A stretch of 64,000 nucleotides of DNA from Hydrocarboniphaga effusa AP103 (GCF_000271305.1 NZ_AKGD01000001.1:620001-684000); one strand, 5' to 3'; shown: positions 40,378-49,166, counted from the stretch's first letter. A program made the numbers and translations. The notes: generated by a model not told the origin, from the sequence alone.

Positions 40378-41217
40378 TCACGGCTTCACCTGTTCGGCGA
40401 GGAAATCGCAGACCAGGGTGGAGAAGCGGGCCGCATGTTCGATCTGCGTCCAATGCCCGCATTGTCCGAAGACGTGCAACTGCGAACGCTGGATCAGATG
40501 ATGCAGACGCAGGGCGTTGTCGAGCGGAATGATGAGATCGTCGCGGCCGTGCAGAATCAGGGTGTCGTTGCCGAGGGCGCGGATCGCGTCGTCCGGGCTC
40601 GCCAGCGCATCGACCCAGCGCTGGCGCGGCGCGGGAAACATGGCGGCATAGGATTCCTGCACGCCGGGACGCAAAGTCGCGCGATAACGCAGCTCCGCCA
40701 GTTCGTCGGTGACCAGATGGCGATCGTAGGCGAACAGATCGAGCATCTTCCGCATCGCGCCGAAGGACGGCTCGTAACCCCAGATCTCGTCGAGCCCGGT
40801 GGTCAGCTCGAACGGCACGCCGACGCTGCCCATCAGCACGAGCTTGCGGACCCGCTCCGGTGCATGGATCGCCATCGACAGGGCCAGGGCACCGCCGAAG
40901 GAATTGCCCACCAGATCGACTTTCCGGATCCCGAGGGTATCCAGCAGGGCGATCGCATGTTCGCGCCAGGCGCTCAGGCCGAACACGAACCCTTCGGGCC
41001 GCGGGGTGTAGCCGAAGCCGACCAGATCGGGCGCGATCACCCGCGCACTCTGGGCCAATGACGGCAGTACCAGGCGCCAGTTCGCATAGGCACTCACGCC
41101 GGGGCCCGATCCGTGCAGCAGCATCACCGGATGTCCCGTGCCGACATCGTGGACGTTGGTGGAGATGCCACCCACGTCCACGATCCGGCCGATCTCGGGG
41201 TTGTTTTGCGTGCTCAC
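40378..41217 (-). CDS. dmpD: 2-hydroxymuconate semialdehyde hydrolase
   Basis: 279-residue alpha/beta hydrolase of the meta-cleavage product hydrolase family (DmpD/XylF/TodF). The oxyanion segment LLHGSGPGVSAYANWRLVL, nucleophile elbow GNSFGGALAL (Ser), acid in LHGRDDLIIP (Asp) and base in GQCGHWTQIEH (His) are all present. It handles ring-cleavage products that are ketones (from 3-methylcatechol) and feeds 2-oxopentenoate to DmpE. Ten bp after dmpC. Confidence 0.94.
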   Translation of the reverse strand: MSTQNNPEIGRIVDVGGISTNVHDVGTGHPVMLLHGSGPGVSAYANWRLVLPSLAQSARVIAPDLVGFGYTPRPEGFVFGLSAWREHAIALLDTLGIRKVDLVGNSFGGALALSMAIHAPERVRKLVLMGSVGVPFELTTGLDEIWGYEPSFGAMRKMLDLFAYDRHLVTDELAELRYRATLRPGVQESYAAMFPAPRQRWVDALASPDDAIRALGNDTLILHGRDDLIIPLDNALRLHHLIQRSQLHVFGQCGHWTQIEHAARFSTLVCDFLAEQVKP

Positions 41218-41227
41218 GTTACGGCGC

Positions 41228-42745
41228 TCAGAGCTTCACGCAGACGTTGCGCAAGTCGGTGTAGAACTCGAGCGAATGGACACCGCCTTCGCGGCCGATG
41301 CCGGACTGCTTCGAGCCACCGAAAGCGGTGCGCAGATCACGCAGGAACCAGCTGTTGATCCAGCACAGCCCCACGTCGATGCGCTTGGCGATGCGATGCG
41401 CGCGGGACAGGTTGCTGGTCCATACCGTGGTGCAGAGACCGTAGGGCGTGTCGTTGGCGCGAGCGATGACCTCCTCTTCGGTATCGAACGGCGCGATGTG
41501 GCAGCAGGGCCCGAAGATTTCCTCGCGGATCACCGCCGAATCCTCGGACAGGCCAACCCAGATCGTCGGCTGGATCCACGACCCGCCGGACAGATCGGTC
41601 GACATGTTCGGAATACCGCCTCCGGTCACGACCGTGGCGCCATCGGCACGTGCGCGCTCGTAGTAGGACAGCACTTTCGACCGGTGCTCGTGACTGATGA
41701 GCGGACCGATGCCCGTCTCCTTGTCTTCCGGTCTGCCGGGCTTGAGCGATTCGGCCTTCGTCTTGAGGGCAGCGACGAACTTGTCGAAGATCGGCCGCTC
41801 GACGTAGACACGCTCCGTGCCGAGGCACACCTGCCCGCAGTTCGCGAACGCCGCGCGCGAAATTCCATCCACCGCTGCGTCGAAATCGGCATCGGCGAAA
41901 ACGATGCCGGCATTCTTGCCGCCGAGCTCGAACGATACCGGGCGCACGCCATTGGCGGCCGCCTTCATGATCGCCGTACCGGTGCGCGTCTCGCCGGTGA
42001 ACGTCACTGCGTTGACGTCCGGATGCGAGGTGAGGAATTCACCCGCCGAATTCGGGCCCAGGCCATGGACGACGTTATAGACACCCGGTGGAATACCGAC
42101 CTTGTTCATCACTTCGCCGAGCAGGGTCGCCGTTGCCGGCGTCTCCTCGGAAGGTTTGACGACCACCGCGTTGCCACAGGCGAGTGCGGGCCCGACTTTC
42201 CAGGTCATCAACAGCAGCGGCAGGTTCCAGGGGCAGACCACCGCGATCACGCCGCGCGGCACGCGCACCGCGTAGTTGAGCGCATCGCCACCATCCGGCG
42301 TGACCATTTCGAAGGTCTCCGTCGGCGTGTTCTTGATCGTGTCGGCGAATATCTTGAAGTTCGCGGCCCCGCGCGGAATGTCGATGTGCGAGGCCAGGCT
42401 GGCCGGCTTGCCGGTGTCGGCCACTTCGGCCGCGAGAAAATCGTCGAATCGGCGATTGATCTCGTCGGCCACGGCATTCAGCAATTCCACCCGGCGATTG
42501 AGCGACATGCTGCCCCAAGGGCCATTCAGAGCGGCTCGCGCGGCGGCGACGGCGGCGTCGACCTCGCTCTTGCCGCCTTCGGAAACCTTACCGAGCAGGG
42601 CCCCATCGATCGGGCTGTAGTTTTCGAACGATTTGCCACTCACCGATTCGACATAGCGCCCGTTGATGAAATGCGGGTAGCGAATCGATGAACCGGCCGC
42701 ATGGGCCGGAAGTTGTGCTGACAGGTTTGATAGATCGTTGGCCAT
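41228..42745 (-). CDS. dmpC: 2-hydroxymuconic semialdehyde dehydrogenase
   Basis: 505-residue NAD-dependent aldehyde dehydrogenase for the oxalocrotonate branch. Substrate-domain HFINGRYVESVSGKSFENYS, coenzyme PWNLPLLLMTWKVGPALACG, catalytic Glu in FELGGKNAGIVFADAD and catalytic Cys in ANCGQVCLGTERVYVE are intact. The start ATG 42745 is preferred over an upstream in-frame extension. It is separated from dmpB by 138 bp that contain a stable stem-loop. Confidence 0.95.
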   Translation of the reverse strand: MANDLSNLSAQLPAHAAGSSIRYPHFINGRYVESVSGKSFENYSPIDGALLGKVSEGGKSEVDAAVAAARAALNGPWGSMSLNRRVELLNAVADEINRRFDDFLAAEVADTGKPASLASHIDIPRGAANFKIFADTIKNTPTETFEMVTPDGGDALNYAVRVPRGVIAVVCPWNLPLLLMTWKVGPALACGNAVVVKPSEETPATATLLGEVMNKVGIPPGVYNVVHGLGPNSAGEFLTSHPDVNAVTFTGETRTGTAIMKAAANGVRPVSFELGGKNAGIVFADADFDAAVDGISRAAFANCGQVCLGTERVYVERPIFDKFVAALKTKAESLKPGRPEDKETGIGPLISHEHRSKVLSYYERARADGATVVTGGGIPNMSTDLSGGSWIQPTIWVGLSEDSAVIREEIFGPCCHIAPFDTEEEVIARANDTPYGLCTTVWTSNLSRAHRIAKRIDVGLCWINSWFLRDLRTAFGGSKQSGIGREGGVHSLEFYTDLRNVCVKL

Positions 42746-42842
42746 TGGTATTGTCCTCGCCTTGCGCCCCTTAAGGCTCGGCGAACTGTTCTGCGTTTTT
42801 CTCTCCACCACCGGACAGCACTGCCATCCGATGGCACCGCGT

Positions 42843-42876
42843 CACTGGCCGCCGTGCCCAAGCACGAGGGCCAGTG
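42843..42876 (-). other. Stem-loop between dmpB and dmpC
   Basis: CACTGGCC and GGCCAGTG pair as an outer stem, with an inner CGTGC-CCAA-GCACG stem. No T tract. It follows the catechol dioxygenase stop by a few bases, a position suited to protecting upstream mRNA from 3-prime exonucleases. Confidence 0.55.
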
Positions 42877-42883
42877 GCCTGCC

Positions 42884-43816
42884 TCAGGTGTAAACCGTCA
42901 GGAACGCATCGTTGATCTTTCGATCGTGGTAGAAAATCGCTGGCCCGAGCTGGTCGTCGGTCCAGGTGATCGTCGGCTTGTCCGGGTAGTAGATGTAGCC
43001 ACCCGAGAACACTTCGTTGCGGTTGCCAGACGAGTCGAAGAAGTAGATCGTCTCGCCGCGGGTGATGCCGTGACGGGTCGGCCCGATATCGATCGACACC
43101 TTGCGCTTGGACAGGATGTCGGCCGCTTTGAGGATCTCGTTCCAGTTGTCGAGCAGGAACGATGCGTGGTGGAACTTGTTCTTGACCGGCTGGCGGATGA
43201 AGGCCACATCGTGCGGCTTGTTCGAGCAGCTCAAGAAGGCGCCGATCATCAGTTTGTCGGGACCGGCGAGAACCTGTTCCGCGACACCGAAGCCCAGCAC
43301 TTCGACGAAAAGCTTCACCGTGCCGTCGAGATCGTCGCCGTAGAGCAGGCAATGATCGAAGCGGGAGGGGGCGATACCTCGCAAGCCATCCGGCCATGGA
43401 TCCGGATTGGTGTAGCCGGTATTGCAGCCGACGACGTCCTTCTGCGAATACAGCTCCATCACGTGCCCGGTCGGAATCGTGAAGCGAAACCGCTTCCCGG
43501 TCGCCGGATGCTCTCCGGCCGCAATCCAGCTGAAATCGCTCGCCAGGCTCGAGGCTTGAAGGTCTCCCGCCAGCCGCTCCAGCTCGGCATCGGAGGCCAC
43601 GCGCCAGCCCATGTAGTCCATGCCGGCTTCGTCGGCCTCACGCAGCACCACGCTGTGGTGGTCGGCCTCGTCCCAGGCCTTCAGGAAGACGCGGCCCTTG
43701 TCGTCGCGGGCCGTCTCGAAAAGTCCGAGCACCTCCACGTAGTGCCTGACCGCCTCATTCAGATCCAGAACGCGCAGGGCCACGTGCCCGGGGCGCAACA
43801 CGCCAGTCATTGCCAT
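42884..43816 (-). CDS. dmpB: Catechol 2,3-dioxygenase
   Basis: 310-residue type I extradiol dioxygenase that opens catechols next to the two hydroxyls to give 2-hydroxymuconic semialdehydes. Two vicinal-oxygen-chelate domains; iron ligands are His in SRFDHCLLYGDD, His in NKFHHASFLLD and Glu in SSGNRNEVFSGGY. IDIGPTRHGITRGETIYFFD is the extradiol signature. ATG 43816 is chosen over 43810 and upstream options because of AAGGAG six bases before it. It sits 13 bp after the ferredoxin gene that typically reactivates it. Confidence 0.96.
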   Translation of the reverse strand: MAMTGVLRPGHVALRVLDLNEAVRHYVEVLGLFETARDDKGRVFLKAWDEADHHSVVLREADEAGMDYMGWRVASDAELERLAGDLQASSLASDFSWIAAGEHPATGKRFRFTIPTGHVMELYSQKDVVGCNTGYTNPDPWPDGLRGIAPSRFDHCLLYGDDLDGTVKLFVEVLGFGVAEQVLAGPDKLMIGAFLSCSNKPHDVAFIRQPVKNKFHHASFLLDNWNEILKAADILSKRKVSIDIGPTRHGITRGETIYFFDSSGNRNEVFSGGYIYYPDKPTITWTDDQLGPAIFYHDRKINDAFLTVYT

Positions 43817-43829
43817 GTATTTCTCCTTC

Positions 43830-44255
43830 CTATCCTGCGGCAGCTTCCGGCTCATGGCCGTCCGCCGCATGTTGGTTTCTGTTGATCGATGTCACCGCAC
43901 GCAACATTTTTCCGATCACCTGCAGCTCGAGATCGCCCTTGGGGTACAGCTTGCAAGCCAATGCGATGCCCTCGTCCTGCTCCTCCTGATTGACACAAGC
44001 GCGGCTCATGCGTCCTGTTTCGTATTCGCCGGTGAGAACACGCACCTTGCAAACACCACAGCCGCCACCGCGACACCCAACCGGAATTCCTTTTCGCCCG
44101 AGCTGCTCCATGCCAGCGAGCACGTTCTGCCCGCTGCTACAGGTGACGACTTCCGAGGTATCGGCGATCAACACCTGATAAACCGTACCGGCCAACTGCG
44201 GACGCGCGAACGGAGCGGATTCGCGCGTCAGCGACTCTACGAGCGTGTTACTCAC
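43830..44255 (-). CDS. dmpQ: Plant-type [2Fe-2S] ferredoxin reactivating catechol 2,3-dioxygenase
   Basis: 141-residue ferredoxin of the XylT/DmpQ type, which re-reduces inactivated iron in catechol 2,3-dioxygenase. Cluster ligands are in VGCRGGGCGVCKVRV and LACKLYP. The start GTG 44255 overlaps the dmpP stop by one base (TAGTG), implying translational coupling; it gives about 25 residues before the usual family start, so a later start is possible. The basic C-terminus is longer than in XylT. Confidence 0.86.
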   Translation of the reverse strand: MSNTLVESLTRESAPFARPQLAGTVYQVLIADTSEVVTCSSGQNVLAGMEQLGRKGIPVGCRGGGCGVCKVRVLTGEYETGRMSRACVNQEEQDEGIALACKLYPKGDLELQVIGKMLRAVTSINRNQHAADGHEPEAAAG

Positions 44256-45319
44256 TACAAAGCCTTGAACAAAGGACTGCGTGCGGCGCTCGCATCCGCC
44301 TCGCTGAGAAACTTCTCGGTGAAGATGTCGCGCTCGAACAGCCGGCCCTGCATCAGCGTGCGGATACAGGCTTCGATCATGGGAGGCGGCCCGCACAGAT
44401 AGGCGCGGCTGCCACGAAAGTCCTGCCCGTACAGCGAAGTGGCCGCTTCGTGCACGAAACCCTTGAAGCCATGCCAATCGCAGGACGGCGTCGGCTCCGA
44501 CAGCGCCGGAACATAGCGAAACTGGGGATGCTGCTCGGCCAGCGATTGGAACAGATCGTCGTAGTACAGCTCGGTACGATTGCGAGCACCGTAGATCAGC
44601 GTGATGGGACGCTGGTCGCCCTGCTCGATCAGATCGAGAATCATCGACTTCGGGCTCGAGAGACCCGAGCCGCCCGCCATGAAGATGAGCGGACGCGGGT
44701 CGGATACTCGAACGAAAAAGCCGCCGAACGGACCAGTCAACTCCACCCGGTCACCGACGCGAAGGCGCTCGTGCAGGTAGGTCGTTCCCTTGCCACCGGG
44801 AACGATTCGGACGTTGAGCTCGATCTCGCGCGCCGAACTCGGCGGCTGCGCGAGGGAAAAAGCGCGCGGCCGTTCCTCGCCCGGGATGCGCACGTTGACG
44901 TACTGCCCGGCCTGGAACTGCAGTCCCTCGCCTTCGAGCTCGATGTGAAACGCCTTGATCGTGGGCGTCAGGTCGACGATCCGAGAGACCTTTCCGACGT
45001 AGTCCTCGATCACATGGTGCCGCGCATCGGGGTCTTCGTCGATCTCTGCTTCGATGACCAGATCGGCCTGCGGAATCGCACAGCAAGCCAGGCACTTTCC
45101 TTCCTCGCGCTCGAAATCCATCAGCGCGAAAGGCGATGCCTCGCCGATCTCCACGACACCATCGCGCACCTGCACCTTGCAGGTGGCGCACAGTCCATGA
45201 CCGCAGGCGTGCGGTAGCCACACGCCTGCGCGAAGGCATGCATCCAGAACGGTCTGGCCCTCGGCCGCTTCGATGGTTCGGCCCAGCGGTTCGATGGTGA
45301 TTTGATAAGTCACGATCAA
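44255..45319 (-). CDS. dmpP: Phenol hydroxylase reductase component (P5)
   Basis: 354-residue NADH:ferredoxin-type reductase for phenol hydroxylase. N-terminal [2Fe-2S] domain with ACGHGLCATCK and CLACCAIP, then FAD domain GQYVNVRIPG and RAFSLAQ, then NAD domain IFMAGGSGLSSPKSMI, YGARNRTELYYDD and YLCGPPPMIEA. GEASPFALMDFEREEGK and LMQGRLFERDIFTEKF are specific to DmpP/PhhP. It overlaps dmpQ by one base and starts two bases after dmpO. Confidence 0.96.
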   Translation of the reverse strand: MIVTYQITIEPLGRTIEAAEGQTVLDACLRAGVWLPHACGHGLCATCKVQVRDGVVEIGEASPFALMDFEREEGKCLACCAIPQADLVIEAEIDEDPDARHHVIEDYVGKVSRIVDLTPTIKAFHIELEGEGLQFQAGQYVNVRIPGEERPRAFSLAQPPSSAREIELNVRIVPGGKGTTYLHERLRVGDRVELTGPFGGFFVRVSDPRPLIFMAGGSGLSSPKSMILDLIEQGDQRPITLIYGARNRTELYYDDLFQSLAEQHPQFRYVPALSEPTPSCDWHGFKGFVHEAATSLYGQDFRGSRAYLCGPPPMIEACIRTLMQGRLFERDIFTEKFLSEADASAARSPLFKAL

Positions 45320-45321
45320 AC

Positions 45322-45684
45322 TCAGCTGCAGCTACCGTTGATGCCGGACAGGCTCGGTGCACGGAAGCGGATCACCGCTTTGTGGCCCAGGCCGTTCTCG
45401 ACCAGACTCAGTGCCGGATCGGGCGTGAACGGCTGGCCCGAACGGAACCACTGCACCTTGTCCCAGCGAAGCTTCGGCGTATCCGGATGCTCCGGATACA
45501 GCGAAGGAATCACCTGCTCCGTCAACGCCCGGAAAGGCGTTTGCGGATTCACCGGAATGCACAGCGGGGCGCAGTACATCAAATGGTCTTCCCAACCGAT
45601 GTACAGCAGTTGTTGTCCATGAAACTTGTCCACGCTATCCATCATCTGACCTCGATAATCTGGAACGGCGGCGATAACAGCCAT
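45322..45684 (-). CDS. dmpO: Phenol hydroxylase component P4
   Basis: 120-residue gamma-type subunit (P4) of phenol hydroxylase. The family landmarks are YDFQGQ-like MMDSVDKFHGQQLLYIGWEDH, MYCAPLCIPVNPQTPFRAL, and SLYPEHPDTPKLRWDKVQWF. Length equals DmpO. It lies between the large subunit dmpN and the reductase dmpP, two bases from the latter. Confidence 0.92.
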   Translation of the reverse strand: MAVIAAVPDYRGQMMDSVDKFHGQQLLYIGWEDHLMYCAPLCIPVNPQTPFRALTEQVIPSLYPEHPDTPKLRWDKVQWFRSGQPFTPDPALSLVENGLGHKAVIRFRAPSLSGINGSCS

Positions 45685-45707
45685 GATGTGTCTCCGAATT
45701 CTTCGCG

Positions 45708-47303
45708 TTAAGCCGCTTTGGGCTCGACTTCATCCCGCGGACTGGCAGGACGCCCCGTCCACGATTCCCAGTTGCGACTGTCAGGCGATCCCTCGTAGTC
45801 GCCGCCGTCGTGTCCGACGTTCATGCCGTAGTAGCGCAGGACTTCCGCGAGCGGATTGAAATCCGGCGCGGTGGGATCGACATCGGCCGGGAAACAGTTG
45901 CCCTGATAGATCTGATGCACGGGCAGCCAAGCCTGGATGTACTTCTCGGGCTCGTCGCAGAAGATGTCCTTGCAACCATCCGAGCAGAAGTGGAACTTCT
46001 CGCCGCGATACTCGGTTTCGCGATAGCAGATCTTGGTCGGATCATCCGGCTCGGTGAAGAACATCGGAATCTGGCAGGTCTGGCACAGCATCGGTAGCGT
46101 GTTGTTGAAGAAGCGCTTGCCCTCCTGCTGCTGCTCGCGCCAGTACTCCAGGCGCGGTCGATACAGGCGATCGAAGCTGTCTGGATACTTTTCGGAGAGC
46201 CAGTCCAGCTCCTGGTTCGACGGCACCCAGGTGTGAAAAGCCGCAGCCTGGCTGTAGTTGTAGAAGGTTCCCCAAGCCTCGTGCGAGAGACGGTTCTTCT
46301 CCTTGGCGGCCACCTCGTGATACTTCGGCAGACGAATGCCGTAGCGGCTCAGATCCTGGAACAAGGCGCCACCGTTCTGCTCGAAGTAGGTGTCCCAGGC
46401 TTCGGACCACGACATCACGCGCTTGGGCAGCATGTAGTCCATCATCATCGCCACCAGCGTCAGCAGGCGATAACCGCGCCAGAACCATTTATCGACCCAC
46501 TTCTGCACGATCGGCACGTTGGCCGGATCCTGCTCGAGCATGAACTTGACGATCTCCAGGCCCAGGGTCATGTGACGCGATTCGTCGGACTGTGCAGAGA
46601 ATCCGAAGGTCACCGTCGCCATGTCGCCGTTGAAAGCGGCGCCCGACATGAAGGGCATGAACAGCAGGTTGGTGAGCACGTACTCGAACGAGAACGAAAT
46701 CGCCGTCACGAACTCGAACGGGCCGGCCGACATCGCATCGTCGAAGTACGATTTCGGCACCGACAGGTACCAGACGCGGTCGTGCATGTGCTTGAAGTCA
46801 TGCAGGCCGTTGAAATACTTGTTGTAGTGGCTGATCGTGTGAATCTGCGTCTGAGCATGACGCAGCTCGTCGATCGCCTGCATCTGGCAGGCGATGCGCG
46901 GGCCGATGCCGCGAAACATGCGGCCAGCCAGCGCGTAGCCGCGGTGCGCCGCGTACTCGAGCGGGCTGACGCCGGTCAGGAACAGCTTGAGCGTATTGAT
47001 GTAGCGCGCATCGGTGACGTTGAACTGGCCGTTGTTCTGCTGGAACGCGTCGATGATCGCGTACAGCTTGCGCTCCTTCTCGCCCTGGTACTTCCAGTAG
47101 GCATCCATCGTCAGGCGGAACGGATCTTCCCATCCATCCCAGTTGTGGATCTTGATACCTTCGAACGTATCGAACGGGAAGATCTTGTCGACCGATTGAT
47201 AAGTCGGATCCCAACCCAGGCCACGCGTCATCAACGCATAGTTTTCCTTGAGGCTGAGCTTACGCGGCGCCGTAGCGCTCTTGCTTGAAGTCGTCGTCGT
47301 CAT
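45708..47303 (-). CDS. dmpN: Phenol hydroxylase large (di-iron) subunit P3
   Basis: 531-residue catalytic subunit converting phenol and methylphenols to catechols. Di-iron ligand motifs are SPLEYAAHRG, QAIDELRHAQTQIH, FSFEYVLTNL and QSDESRHMTLG. WDPTYQSVDKIFPFDTFEGI and WEDPFRLTMDAYWKYQGEKE match DmpN. A Cys-rich YHS-like motif is near the C-terminus (CQTCQIP, FHFCSDGCKDIFC). The start ATG 47303 is assumed; GTG 47318 five codons upstream is possible. Confidence 0.96.
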   Translation of the reverse strand: MTTTTSSKSATAPRKLSLKENYALMTRGLGWDPTYQSVDKIFPFDTFEGIKIHNWDGWEDPFRLTMDAYWKYQGEKERKLYAIIDAFQQNNGQFNVTDARYINTLKLFLTGVSPLEYAAHRGYALAGRMFRGIGPRIACQMQAIDELRHAQTQIHTISHYNKYFNGLHDFKHMHDRVWYLSVPKSYFDDAMSAGPFEFVTAISFSFEYVLTNLLFMPFMSGAAFNGDMATVTFGFSAQSDESRHMTLGLEIVKFMLEQDPANVPIVQKWVDKWFWRGYRLLTLVAMMMDYMLPKRVMSWSEAWDTYFEQNGGALFQDLSRYGIRLPKYHEVAAKEKNRLSHEAWGTFYNYSQAAAFHTWVPSNQELDWLSEKYPDSFDRLYRPRLEYWREQQQEGKRFFNNTLPMLCQTCQIPMFFTEPDDPTKICYRETEYRGEKFHFCSDGCKDIFCDEPEKYIQAWLPVHQIYQGNCFPADVDPTAPDFNPLAEVLRYYGMNVGHDGGDYEGSPDSRNWESWTGRPASPRDEVEPKAA

Positions 47304-47324
47304 GTTGTCGTCATCCACGGCCGA

Positions 47325-47618
47325 TTACGCCGTCCTCCAGTGCAGAATGAATTCGTCTTCTGTTTCTTCGATGTTGCCGCCGATCGAGATCAGATTGATT
47401 TGAAGCTCGCGCAGATCGAAATCGCGCCCCACTCTTTCCTCTATCGATTCCCGGCGCACGACCAGACGCGACGGCGCGTCGATCTTCACCATGGCCGGAA
47501 ATTTGTTGACGATCGCGTGAGGGTTGTCCGCTTCGATCGCTTCGATGATGGGTCGCGTATCGTCATTGGTCTGCAGGGCGACGAAGACCATCGGCTCCGT
47601 CTTCGGGGCGGCGCTCAT
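47325..47618 (-). CDS. dmpM: Phenol hydroxylase regulatory (activator) protein P2
   Basis: 97-residue cofactorless effector of phenol hydroxylase, homologous to MmoB and TmoD. VFVALQTNDDTRPIIEAIEA, PAMVKIDAPSRLVVRRESIE and RDFDLRELQINLISIGGNIE are diagnostic. The start ATG 47618 overlaps the dmpL stop by four bases. Confidence 0.95.
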   Translation of the reverse strand: MSAAPKTEPMVFVALQTNDDTRPIIEAIEADNPHAIVNKFPAMVKIDAPSRLVVRRESIEERVGRDFDLRELQINLISIGGNIEETEDEFILHWRTA

Positions 47619-48613
47619 GCCTGGATTCCCAGCTTCTGCACGCGCGCGCGCAGATCGGAGCCAAGGGACCCGATAGTCACCAGGGCCTGATCTTCCAGAA
47701 GCCTTGCGACCAGCGGCTCGATGGCCGTCAGCACTTCTCGGCTCCAGTGGTTGATCCACTCACCGATGACGGCTTTGTTGGCTTCGCTTTCGTTCACAGC
47801 CGTCTTGATCGTCGCGTCGACCCAGCGTTTGGTTTCATCGAACCAGGTGCTCATGAAGCCGGTCACCATCGACAACGCCGGCCCGTTGGCCGCTGAGAAG
47901 CGCGCGTCGTAGCGCTGATAGAACAGCGGATACAGTAGCCCGTCGATCACCAGGTTCTGGGCAATGAAGAGCTCGAACCAGTCTTGCACCACCAGGCTGT
48001 TCTCGATGCAGCGGCGCAGCGGCTGCCAGCTTCGATCGTCGCACCAGGCCTGTTTGGCCGCGTCGAGCGATGAACCGCTGTTGCCGTCAAGCAAAAGACC
48101 GATGCGGCTGATGAATTGCGCGATGCCCAGACGGTCCATCGTGTGATACATCGTGGCCTGGGTGATCGCCGCGCCCCAGCCGAGCGAGGTGATCTGGCAA
48201 TTGTTCATGTTGGCCGCCCACTCGACATGCCGCAGCGGCAACAGAAAATTCGTCAGTTCGTCCACGACCGGCTTGTTCAAGCCGCGCAGCAGGCCGCGCT
48301 GTTCGACGAAGGCGATGTTCTTGTCCATCGTCTCCTGTTGCCGGCTACGTGCGACCGTGTAGGTGCCGTAATAGTATTGACGCGGATCAGTGAAGGAATA
48401 CCAATCCCGCATCACGACGCGTGTGCGCTTCTTGTCGTACAACTCGTACTGCGGCTCCCAGATGGGCCGATAGTGGAAGTTGACTTCCGGCTGCAAGTCG
48501 AAAGTGGCCTCCTGATAGCGAGAGGCCGGCTTGTCGCTGCCGAGCCTGCGCGCGATGTGCGAAAACGTGTTTCGCAGCTGCGTAACTGAGGATGTTTTGA
48601 TATCGATCTGCAT
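47615..48613 (-). CDS. dmpL: Phenol hydroxylase beta subunit P1
   Basis: 332-residue structural subunit of the phenol hydroxylase oxygenase. DIKTSSVTQLRNTFSHIARR, ATFDLQPEVNFHYRPIW, DPRQYYYGTYTVARSRQQE and RHVEWAANMNNCQI identify DmpL. It lacks di-iron ligands as expected. It lies between dmpK and dmpM, overlapping dmpM. Confidence 0.95.
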   Translation of the reverse strand: MQIDIKTSSVTQLRNTFSHIARRLGSDKPASRYQEATFDLQPEVNFHYRPIWEPQYELYDKKRTRVVMRDWYSFTDPRQYYYGTYTVARSRQQETMDKNIAFVEQRGLLRGLNKPVVDELTNFLLPLRHVEWAANMNNCQITSLGWGAAITQATMYHTMDRLGIAQFISRIGLLLDGNSGSSLDAAKQAWCDDRSWQPLRRCIENSLVVQDWFELFIAQNLVIDGLLYPLFYQRYDARFSAANGPALSMVTGFMSTWFDETKRWVDATIKTAVNESEANKAVIGEWINHWSREVLTAIEPLVARLLEDQALVTIGSLGSDLRARVQKLGIQA

Positions 48614-48640
48614 TGATTCTTCTCGCTCCGATACGACGTT

Positions 48641-48910
48641 TTAGTCTGTGATTCCAGGCTGCCCGTAGCGCCATTTCTGCTGATCAAAGTCGATCGCCTC
48701 ACATTGTTCGCGAGTGAGATAAACGACTTTGTTGCTGCGACAGAATTCTTTGTACTGCTCCAGAGGCAACGAAAGTTCGACGCCTAGTGCGGGCTCGCCG
48801 ATCGAGAAATAGAAGTCGACGAAGCCGTCGGACCTCAATGTCCGGAACCGTACATAGCGCCGATCGACGTCGAACGGGTCATGAGGCGTATGCAGCTGAT
48901 GCAGCGCCAT
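48641..48910 (-). CDS. dmpK: Phenol hydroxylase assembly protein P0
   Basis: 89-residue protein (DmpK/PhhK family) thought to help iron loading of the oxygenase apo-protein. VRFRTLRSDGFVDFYFSIG and DFDQQKWRYGQPGITD are typical. ATG 48910 has GAGGAG five bases upstream. It is the first gene of the aromatic cluster, about 97 bp after the predicted sigma-54 transcription start. Confidence 0.93.
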   Translation of the reverse strand: MALHQLHTPHDPFDVDRRYVRFRTLRSDGFVDFYFSIGEPALGVELSLPLEQYKEFCRSNKVVYLTREQCEAIDFDQQKWRYGQPGITD

Positions 48911-49017
48911 CGCTTCTCCTCGCATTCATTCGCTCTGTCGTTGTCGTGGACATTCCGACGATGCTTTCTTTGCTTTCTTTTCAAATCGCTCGATTCGCGA
49001 TTTGTTTGCGGTGGTAT

Positions 49018-49033
49018 TGCACCAGCCATGCCA
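49018..49033 (-). promoter_or_regulatory. Sigma-54 (-24/-12) promoter for the dmp-tmo cluster
   Basis: Minus-strand TGGCATGGCTGGTGCA matches the -24/-12 consensus, with invariant GG and GC ten bases apart. It sits upstream of dmpK (predicted start near 49007), next to the gene of a sigma-54 activator, the same architecture as the DmpR-controlled Po promoter. Confidence 0.8.
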
Positions 49034-49166
49034 TCTGCTTCGCAGGTCTGGCCAAGTCGCACATGCGTCGACACAAACTTCGATACAACAGCGACTTACC
49101 TATTTCCAGATCAATTACGGCCATTCGTTTGCATGCTGTGGCCACGCAGGAGACCTGCTTAAATGA

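Noticed and set aside
49041..49054. Possible sigma-54 site TGGCCAGACCTGCG
   Set aside because: The GG to GC spacing is eight bases rather than ten.
49130..49144. Possible sigma-54 site TGGCCACAGCATGCA
   Set aside because: Spacing is nine bases; the site at 49018-49033 has the exact spacing.
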